DNA of 64,000 bases from the NCBI GenBank assembly GCA_024234855.1, contig JACKNN010000002.1, forward strand, positions 1 through 64,000, written 5' to 3'. A model generated the notes under the pieces. That model did not search any database and had not been told where the DNA came from. It was given only the letters and a program-made list of their open reading frames with translations. This DNA is from Pseudomonadales bacterium (GTDB taxonomy: Bacteria; Pseudomonadota; Gammaproteobacteria; Pseudomonadales; Halieaceae). Made by a program: the position numbers and the translations under genes. Below are positions 58,356-64,000 of the stretch, piece by piece; position 1 is the stretch's first letter; each line of letters begins with the position of its first letter.

Positions 58356-58407
58356 GGCTCTTCCTTATTTTGGTCCCAGGCGAAGAGGGTAGTTTATTGG
58401 AAAATGA

Positions 58408-58440
58408 CCGTTTTGAACTCACCCTAATGGGGAAAAACGG
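58408..58440. repeat. inverted repeat between the epimerase and CesT/YbjN-like genes
   Basis: CCGTTTT (58408-58414) pairs with AAAACGG (58434-58440), with an inner CCC-TAAT-GGG pair. The segment is AT-rich and lies 53 bp before the epimerase start and 11 bp after the stop of the gene at 58451. It could end that gene's transcript or act as an operator. Confidence 0.4.
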
Positions 58441-58450
58441 GAGATTTTGG

Positions 58451-58834
58451 TCAATGTTGGTCGGTATGGTAGATTTCCCGCTCATAGCGGTCCGCCGTCT
58501 CGGCGATGAATCGCATGGCCCGGCCCAGTTGCTCGTGGCAGTGCGAGGTGAGCAGCAGGGTGTCGGTTATGACCAGATCGGCACCGGCTATCGCGAGAGC
58601 GCCAAAAGCCAGGCTGGCGTTGAGCCCCAGTACCGCGCTGAGTTGAATGTCCGACAGGGCGGCTACCGGACCCACGGTGGTGGATACCCGCAGCATCTCC
58701 TCGCCCTCAAACAGGAACTGTTCAAACCCCACGACCTGGTGGCGCCCGCCCGGGAGGATCAGCGTGGCCTGTTGGCCGTCGCGCCGCCATTCCCTGCGCT
58801 GGCAGACATCGACAACTACTTTGGGGCATGCCAT
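58451..58834 (-). CDS. CesT/YbjN-like small protein
   Basis: A 127-residue cytosolic protein with an alpha/beta pattern: strands around MLRVSTTVGPV, then LGLNASLAFGALAIAGADLVITDTLL, and a long C-terminal helix LGRAMRFIAETADRYEREIY. This resembles the CesT/YbjN chaperone-like fold. GGAAGG precedes the ATG. It is leftward, upstream of the epimerase gene, with a possible hairpin between them. Function is not known to me. Confidence 0.6.
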   Translation of the reverse strand: MACPKVVVDVCQRREWRRDGQQATLILPGGRHQVVGFEQFLFEGEEMLRVSTTVGPVAALSDIQLSAVLGLNASLAFGALAIAGADLVITDTLLLTSHCHEQLGRAMRFIAETADRYEREIYHTDQH

Positions 58835-58906
58835 GGGTGGCCTTCCAGTTGGCGGATTTGCCTGCAGTATAGCCGAGGCCCCAGCATTCGGGGGAGCGCC
58901 CGGCCA

Positions 58907-59875
58907 CTAGCGCACTTTATAGTCGCTCAGCATCCGCAGATAATGACCGCGGGCGAAGGCGCCGGGGTCAGCACAGTTGATCTGGCTCAGCGAGCCGCGA
59001 ATCTGGCTGAGGGATTCATAGCCCTTCCCGGCCAGCCATTTGACAGTGCTATTCCGGATTCGGCTCAGCTGGTTGGGGCCGTTGGCCAGCAAGGTGCTGC
59101 CGAGGTGGGTTACATCGGCGCCACACACCAGCATTTTGAGCGCATCTTCGGCAAAGTGGATGCCCCCGGTAGCGGCCAGCGACAACGCAACGCGACCGTG
59201 CAGGATAGCGATCCAGCGCATGGCGAGCAGGGCATCGGCCGGGGAAGACAACTCCAGCGAATCGGTGATCGACAGCGTTTCGAGGTCGATATTCGGCTGG
59301 TAGAAGCGGTTGAAGAGACTGACCCCGGCGGCACCGCTGGCTTCCAGGGTCGTCACCAGCTTGCCCACGGAACTGAAATAGGGCGACAGCTTTACCCCGA
59401 TGGGAACGGACACCCGCTCGGCCACCGCCCTGAAGATATCGAGCACCCGCTGTTCGACAGCGTCCGCCGGTTCGGTAATGTCCGCGGCGATGTAATATAC
59501 GTTGAGTTCCAGTGCGGGCGCGCCGGCGGCCTCCAGTTCCGCGGCGAAGGCGACCCAGTCTCCCCTGGACGAACCATTGAGCGAAGGGATGACGGGAATA
59601 CCCAGCGCCGCCCGCAGTTGCTTGAACTGCTCAAGGTATTCCTCGCGGGTGGCCAGTGCGCGGGTGCCGCCGAAAATGTCACCGGCGCCGATATTGTCCC
59701 TGTCGACGGCGCGATTGGCCTCGATTTCTTCCTGGAAAAGCGAGTGCATCACCAGCGCCCCCGCGCCGGCGTCCTCGAGTTGCCTGGCGGAAGCGAGGCT
59801 CCTGGACAGGGGAGTGGAGGAGGGAACGAATGGGTTTTCCAACTCAAGGCCCAGGTACTTGCTACGCAGATCCAC
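58907..59875 (-). CDS. dihydroorotate-dehydrogenase-like protein
   Basis: A 322-residue TIM-barrel flavoprotein of the DHOD class 1-like family (YeiA/PydB-like without the Fe-S part). The start DLRSKYLGLELENPFVPSSTPL, the FMN-binding PSLNGSSRGDW, LELNVYYIA and GVKLSPYF, and the late ATGGIHFAEDALKMLVCGAD are the usual blocks. It has no catalytic serine/cysteine loop that I can place with confidence, so orotate activity is unsure. GTG at 59875 has GGAGG about 9 nt upstream. It is the leftmost end of a short leftward group. Confidence 0.85.
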   Translation of the reverse strand: MDLRSKYLGLELENPFVPSSTPLSRSLASARQLEDAGAGALVMHSLFQEEIEANRAVDRDNIGAGDIFGGTRALATREEYLEQFKQLRAALGIPVIPSLNGSSRGDWVAFAAELEAAGAPALELNVYYIAADITEPADAVEQRVLDIFRAVAERVSVPIGVKLSPYFSSVGKLVTTLEASGAAGVSLFNRFYQPNIDLETLSITDSLELSSPADALLAMRWIAILHGRVALSLAATGGIHFAEDALKMLVCGADVTHLGSTLLANGPNQLSRIRNSTVKWLAGKGYESLSQIRGSLSQINCADPGAFARGHYLRMLSDYKVR

Positions 59876-60023
59876 GCCTCACATCCTCCGTTGCCAGGGC
59901 GTTGCGGTGAACGACATTGCCGCTGCCTGAATGTCCGAATACTAGGATAAGTCGATACTCCGACAATTGACATAGCGCAAGGGATGCGCCCCCTGGTCTG
60001 GTTATGCTGGCGCGAAGGAAAAG

Positions 60024-61646
60024 TTGCCGATGCCGACAGAGGTCCTGATTCGCAATCGCTGGGAGCGCTCACTCGGGCTCTTCGTCGCACTGCGCCCGGG
60101 CGAGGGGCTGGCCGTTTTGTATTTTATGGCCTATGGCTTCCTGGTCATGTTTTCCTATTACATGCTCAAGACCTTGCGCGAGCCGCTGTTGCTGGCCAAG
60201 GCGACCGCGGAGACGAAAAGCTATGCCTACGCGGTGATAGCCCTGATCCTGCTTTTTGTCGTGCCGGCCTACGGCGCGGCATACCAGCGCTTGCCCAAAT
60301 GGCAGCTCGGTACCTGGCTGGGCGCCGCCCTGCTCGCGGTCCAGTGTGCTTTCCTGCTGTTCAGCCTGGCCGGCCTGAAAATCGGTTTCGCCTACTATGT
60401 CTGGGTGGGGCTATTCGGCGTCCTTATCACCGCCCAGTTCTGGGCACTGGCGGCCGACAGTTTCAACGTCAAGGCCGGCAAGCGGATCTTTCCCCTGATC
60501 ATGGTAGGCGTGTCGCTCGGGGGGCTGGTCGGTCCGGCCATTGCGGGGCATCTGTTCCAGACCCTGGGTACCCGTGGCCTGATGCTTATCATCCTTTTAC
60601 TGATCGCCCTGACCCTGCCAATGGCGGGGATAGCCCGCAGCGCGGTGCCACTGCACTCACGCAGCCTGCTGCCCGTCCGCGGCCCCGCGACCCCCTCGAT
60701 CATGGGTGGTTTTTCCCAGGTGTTGCACAGTCGTTACCTGCTGCTGATCGCGGTAATGATCGTGCTGTTGAACTGGGTGAACACCACGGGCGAGTACCTG
60801 CTGGCAGAGTTGGTCATAGCGCATGTCGACTCGCTGATCGCCGTTGACCCGAGCCTCGATAAGGGCAATCTGATCGCCGGCTTCTACGGCAATTTTTTCT
60901 CGGTGGTCAATGCCGCTTCGCTAATATTGCAGTTGTTTGTTGTGTCGAGAGTCGTGCAGTGGGTGGGGGTACGCGGCGCCGTGCTTGTCCTGCCGATCAT
61001 CGCGCTGGTAGGCTATGGCCTGATGGTGTTTATACCTGTTTTCAGTGTGATCAGGGTGGTGAAGATGGCGGAGAACGCCACTGACTATTCACTGATGAAT
61101 ACGGCCAGGCACGCCCTGTTCCTGCCGCTCAGCGCCGCTGAGAAATACCAGTCCAAGATTACCATCGACGCCTTTTTCTGGCGTTTCGGCGACCTGATCC
61201 AGGCGCTGGCAGTGTATGCCGGGCTGAACCTGTTCGGTTTCAGGACGCCGCAATTCGCGATGCTCAACATGGTGCTGGCGCTGGTGTGGCTGGTGCTGGC
61301 GATGCTGATAGGCCGGCGCTATGTCGGTCTTGAAAAAGCCGTTGGCAGCGGCGAGCCGCCGCGCCTGCTGCAGGGCTTGAGACCGCAGCCGGCGCCACCG
61401 GGCACCCCGCTGTTATACCAGTTGCCGCCGAATCTTTTTCACTGCGAGCCCGGTGATATTCTCACCCTGTCGGTGCGCCCTGTCGATGGTGGTCCGCTCC
61501 CTGCCTGGCTGCGTTTCGAGCCCGAGTCGATGGTTTTCAGTGGGGTGCCCCCCGCCGATGTGGACGGCAACACCTGGTTGACTGTGCGGGCGTCCAACCT
61601 GGAGGGGCAGTGGGCCGAGACCCGCCTGGGATTTATCCATTCGTGA
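60024..61646 (+). CDS. NTP/NDP-translocase-like MFS carrier fused to a cadherin-like domain
   Basis: A 540-residue protein. Residues about 15-440 form 11-12 membrane helices with the pattern MFSYYMLKTLREPLLLAKA and the later FFSVVNAASLILQL, which match the ATP/ADP translocase (AAA, Tlc) branch of the MFS superfamily. The last about 80 residues (LPPNLFHCEPGDILTLSVRP then GPLPAWLRFEPESMVFSGVPP) are a dystroglycan-type cadherin-like/Ig domain. Such a fusion is unusual. It might exchange nucleotides or a related anionic solute across the inner membrane; direction is unknown. It is followed at 7 nt by the secreted kinase-fold-like protein. Confidence 0.72.
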   Translation: MPMPTEVLIRNRWERSLGLFVALRPGEGLAVLYFMAYGFLVMFSYYMLKTLREPLLLAKATAETKSYAYAVIALILLFVVPAYGAAYQRLPKWQLGTWLGAALLAVQCAFLLFSLAGLKIGFAYYVWVGLFGVLITAQFWALAADSFNVKAGKRIFPLIMVGVSLGGLVGPAIAGHLFQTLGTRGLMLIILLLIALTLPMAGIARSAVPLHSRSLLPVRGPATPSIMGGFSQVLHSRYLLLIAVMIVLLNWVNTTGEYLLAELVIAHVDSLIAVDPSLDKGNLIAGFYGNFFSVVNAASLILQLFVVSRVVQWVGVRGAVLVLPIIALVGYGLMVFIPVFSVIRVVKMAENATDYSLMNTARHALFLPLSAAEKYQSKITIDAFFWRFGDLIQALAVYAGLNLFGFRTPQFAMLNMVLALVWLVLAMLIGRRYVGLEKAVGSGEPPRLLQGLRPQPAPPGTPLLYQLPPNLFHCEPGDILTLSVRPVDGGPLPAWLRFEPESMVFSGVPPADVDGNTWLTVRASNLEGQWAETRLGFIHS

Positions 61647-61653
61647 GGCAATT

Positions 61654-62796
61654 ATGTTCAAATACCTGTTTGTCGTGATAACGCTGGTGATGCCGCTCGC
61701 CGGCATCGGCGCCCCCGGTACGGCCACCGGTGGTGGCGAGCGTCCGGGGGAGCCACGGGCAAGCGCTGGCACGCTGTTTGGCGGGCACGACCTGCTCGAG
61801 CTCTCCCTCGCCGTGGATTTCAATGCCCTGTGTCGGCCCAACGAGGTTAAGGACTGTGACTACACTCCCGTGACCCTGCACTTGCAAACAGGCGCCGGAC
61901 CCGAACAGGCAATCGCGGTGCAGGTCAGGGTCCGCGGTGGCTGGCGCGCCAGGAGGGACCACTGCGAAGTGCCGCCACTATTTATTCGCTTCCCGGTGGA
62001 GGGTGTGGCCGGGACACCTTTTGCGGGACAGACGCTATTGCCCCTGACCACGCACTGCCGTGCCAAAGTGGACCGCGGGCTCGGGGCCGGCGGTGGCGCG
62101 GATTACGAGCAGTACGTACTCAAGGAATACATCGGCTATCGCCTTTACAACCTGGTGACTGACCGCAGCCTCCGTGTACGCCTGGTCAGGATAAACTACA
62201 GCAATCCCGCCGGATCGGGCGGGGCCATCACCCGCTACGCATTTTTTACCGAGCATTTTGACGCAATGGCCGAGCGCCTCGGACTGCAGCGGCTGCCTCG
62301 CGGCAGCTTTGCGCACGATAAAGTCGATCTTCATGCCTGGGATGAAGTCGCGCTGTTCAATTTCATGATCGGCAACACGGACTGGTCCGTGGTGCGACAG
62401 CGCAATATCGTGCTACTGGCGGATAGCGATGGCCGGCAATATCCCGTGCCTTTCGATCTCGATATGTCAGGCCTGGTCGACGCGGAGTATGCCGGCGTGT
62501 CCCCGCGGCTGGATTTCAGAGACCCGAAGCACCGCTACTACCTGGGCTTTTGCCATCCGCAACCGGATTTCGAGAGTCTGTTCAGCGAGTTTCGGCGCGA
62601 GCAGCCGGCCATGCTTGCGCTGCCGGCGGATACCCCCGGGCTGAGCAGGGACAGCCGCAAGGTGAGTCGGCGGTATCTTGAGTGGTTTTTCAATATTCTG
62701 GATTCGCAACAGCGCAGCCAACAGGACATTATTGGCGCCTGTCACCCGTGGCCGCCGTCGCCGGTTGATCATACGACTCCGCCGGACCCGGCATGA
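61654..62796 (+). CDS. secreted kinase-fold-like (CotH/HipA-like) protein
   Basis: A 380-residue exported protein (signal MFKYLFVVITLVMPLAGIG). The C-terminal half carries the segment LFNFMIGNTDWSVVRQRNIV followed by PVPFDLDMSGLVDAEYAG, the pattern seen in CotH-like and related atypical kinases, where N/D and the later D would contact metal and ATP. The N-terminal part is beta-rich with paired cysteines (CRPNEVKDC, HCEVPP). Activity is unproven. It lies 7 nt after the translocase-like gene in the same direction and its 3' end overlaps the convergent phosphoesterase gene by 68 nt. Confidence 0.65.
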   Translation: MFKYLFVVITLVMPLAGIGAPGTATGGGERPGEPRASAGTLFGGHDLLELSLAVDFNALCRPNEVKDCDYTPVTLHLQTGAGPEQAIAVQVRVRGGWRARRDHCEVPPLFIRFPVEGVAGTPFAGQTLLPLTTHCRAKVDRGLGAGGGADYEQYVLKEYIGYRLYNLVTDRSLRVRLVRINYSNPAGSGGAITRYAFFTEHFDAMAERLGLQRLPRGSFAHDKVDLHAWDEVALFNFMIGNTDWSVVRQRNIVLLADSDGRQYPVPFDLDMSGLVDAEYAGVSPRLDFRDPKHRYYLGFCHPQPDFESLFSEFRREQPAMLALPADTPGLSRDSRKVSRRYLEWFFNILDSQQRSQQDIIGACHPWPPSPVDHTTPPDPA

Positions 62797-64000
62797 GCGC
62801 CAGCAGTGCATCCCGGCGCGCCAGCAGTGCCGTGATTTGTGCCTGATCCAGCAGCTGACCCAATGCCCCGGTAAGCTCCGGTTCGCCCAACGCCTGCAGT
62901 GAGGCCCGCACGGTGGGTGGCAGTTGCAGGTTCATCCCGTCGGCGTCATCCGGGAGCGACTCGCTCGACGAGAATGCATCGCCGTGATGGGAGGACTGCA
63001 GGTTCCACAGCGGCTGCGTGTAGCCATAGGTGGAGCCCGGGCGGTCGTCATGGCCTATCAGTAAATCGAACACCGCCAGCAGTTGCTGCTGCACCGGCAG
63101 AGGACACCAGTCAGCGGTATCGATTTTCTGCCGCGCGCGCTGCGATTCTGTCAGGAACTGGCGGTAAGCCAGTTGTAACACCCCCGGCTCGCCATCTATC
63201 TGGCGCTCCACGGTGATGGGTACGAGATCAAATCCCAGCAGCGTATCCAGCCGGTAGGCCGCCAGCTCCCGCTGCTCGGAGCCTTTTTTGTCACCGGGAA
63301 AAAACAGCGCATCAATCACCGCGCCGCCGTAGCTGAGTTGGACATGGGAAGTGGTTTCAAACCAGCCCTGTTCAATGTCGATCACCTCGCCCGTGCGCAG
63401 GGCTTCGCCCAGCTGCTCCGTGCTGAACGGGTATTCCCGGTTGCCGCCGTCGCCCAGTGGTGCGACGCGTTCGGTCGGGTTGAGGTACTGAACCTGAAGA
63501 TCCGGGCCGTCAATCACAAGAGCGGCCGGTCGGCCATGGTAACTGCTGATCAGCATGCCGGTGTCCAGCATTACCAGCCTGTCATCGCGCAGCTGGTGCA
63601 CACGGCGGTCGGTGGTGGGCGTGTGCCCGACCACCACGCGCGTCACCTCGAGGTTGTCCAGGGCGGCCTGTAGCACCGGTATTTCCAGCACGTCCTTACA
63701 GCGGACCGAACCGCGGTACCACAGCGGGCCGGTGGCGCCAAACATCGGGGAACTCTCCAGCGCCAGCAATTCCCTGAGGGCGGCCACCACCTCGGGACGC
63801 GGGCTGCGCTGGCGATCGGTGGCGCTGCCCCGTTCGCGGGCGCAGGCGGCGCGTTCCGAGGGCGCGCAACTGGCAGGCTCCGCCACCCGCAGGGCTTTAT
63901 GCGCCAGGGTGAGATTGGTCTCGATGTTTTCCTGGGTCAGCACGCCCGCATCGATCAGCTTGCGCCACAGCTCGAAGAATCGCTTCAGCTCGCTGAGGTA
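62729..64000 (-). CDS. metallophosphoesterase fused to a kinase-like C-terminal domain (5' end outside window)
   Basis: The frame is open to the right edge, giving about 423 C-terminal residues. The visible N-side holds a calcineurin-type phosphoesterase end (VVVGHTPTTDRRV, then LVMLDTGM), whose earlier metal motifs lie outside. The C-terminal about 200 residues have ELAAYRLDTLLGFDLVPITV and VFDLLIGHDDRPG, the pattern of Fam20C/PI-kinase/HipA-like atypical kinases, with LWNLQSSHHGDAF where an Asp would be expected, so this half may be degenerate. The GTG at 63943 is an internal codon, as the frame continues upstream. It is convergent with the secreted kinase-like gene. Confidence 0.65.
   Translation of the reverse strand, partial: YLSELKRFFELWRKLIDAGVLTQENIETNLTLAHKALRVAEPASCAPSERAACARERGSATDRQRSPRPEVVAALRELLALESSPMFGATGPLWYRGSVRCKDVLEIPVLQAALDNLEVTRVVVGHTPTTDRRVHQLRDDRLVMLDTGMLISSYHGRPAALVIDGPDLQVQYLNPTERVAPLGDGGNREYPFSTEQLGEALRTGEVIDIEQGWFETTSHVQLSYGGAVIDALFFPGDKKGSEQRELAAYRLDTLLGFDLVPITVERQIDGEPGVLQLAYRQFLTESQRARQKIDTADWCPLPVQQQLLAVFDLLIGHDDRPGSTYGYTQPLWNLQSSHHGDAFSSSESLPDDADGMNLQLPPTVRASLQALGEPELTGALGQLLDQAQITALLARRDALLALMPGPAESYDQPATAATGDRRQ

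Noticed and set aside
59967..59972. Perfect TTGACA as a -35 box for the carrier gene at 60024
   Set aside because: No -10 element lies at 16-19 bp; the nearest TATGCT is 30 bp away.

Overview
The window is GC-rich, densely coded DNA from a Gram-negative bacterium. Lpt, ExbB/ExbD, TlpA and outer-membrane barrel genes show a double membrane. The mix of sulfatase, acyl-CoA and BKACE catabolism, an AraC regulator of the OruR type and multi-c-type-cytochrome lipoproteins suggests a marine gammaproteobacterium, most likely near Halieaceae (OM60/NOR5). That placement is inference: there is no rRNA or marker gene. I see no tRNA, rRNA, CRISPR array, prophage or complete transposase gene.

Layout. (1) 1-9.3 kb: the 3' end of a phosphofructokinase-like gene overlapping a glycyl-radical-enzyme activase; an AraC-type regulator divergent from an MFS / carboxymuconolactone-decarboxylase-family / BKACE operon; then an ABC exporter, a phospholipase-D-like enzyme and a secreted CYTH-like protein, ended by a terminator. 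(2) 9.5-16.9 kb: amino-acid permease with a retropepsin-PDZ protein, an arylsulfatase with a small secreted protein, a NUDIX hydrolase and a PAP2 phosphatase. (3) 17-24.8 kb: an envelope glycolipid locus with three paralogous thymidylate-kinase-like P-loop proteins, an ICMT-type membrane methyltransferase, a Wzx-like flippase, an LptA/OstA-like protein and LptF-LptG. (4) 24.8-35 kb: oxidation and CoA metabolism genes (FMN 2-hydroxyacid dehydrogenase, D-2-hydroxyacid dehydrogenase, TPP enzyme, acyl-CoA ligase, VOC, LLM flavin enzyme, HAD, methyltransferase, NrtS). Three clusters of a REP-like repeat lie between these genes.

(5) 35.1-56.9 kb is the most striking part: two divergent gene blocks around a control region that carries a 23-bp near-perfect inverted repeat (49499-49627). 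The leftward block holds a DUF1592/1588-type c-haem protein, a LamG lipoprotein with two CxxCH motifs, a Tat-exported DUF1501-like protein, a coiled-coil protein, two TPR proteins, a small secreted protein, ExbB, two ExbD and an AgmX/TonB-like protein. The rightward block holds an HzsA-like lipoprotein with two CxxCH motifs, two outer-membrane barrels, TlpA, DUF4266 and DUF3570, facing a convergent ApbE. I read this as one proton-motive-force-driven, trans-envelope system with its own extracytoplasmic haem proteins. Its function is not known to me.

(6) 56.9-64 kb: NTF2-like, epimerase, CesT/YbjN-like and dihydroorotate-dehydrogenase-like genes. They are followed by a nucleotide-translocase-like carrier with a fused cadherin-like domain, a secreted kinase-fold-like protein, and a metallophosphoesterase fused to a second kinase-like domain that runs off the right edge. 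Starts were chosen by ribosome-binding sites and family alignment where possible; several remain uncertain and are flagged.
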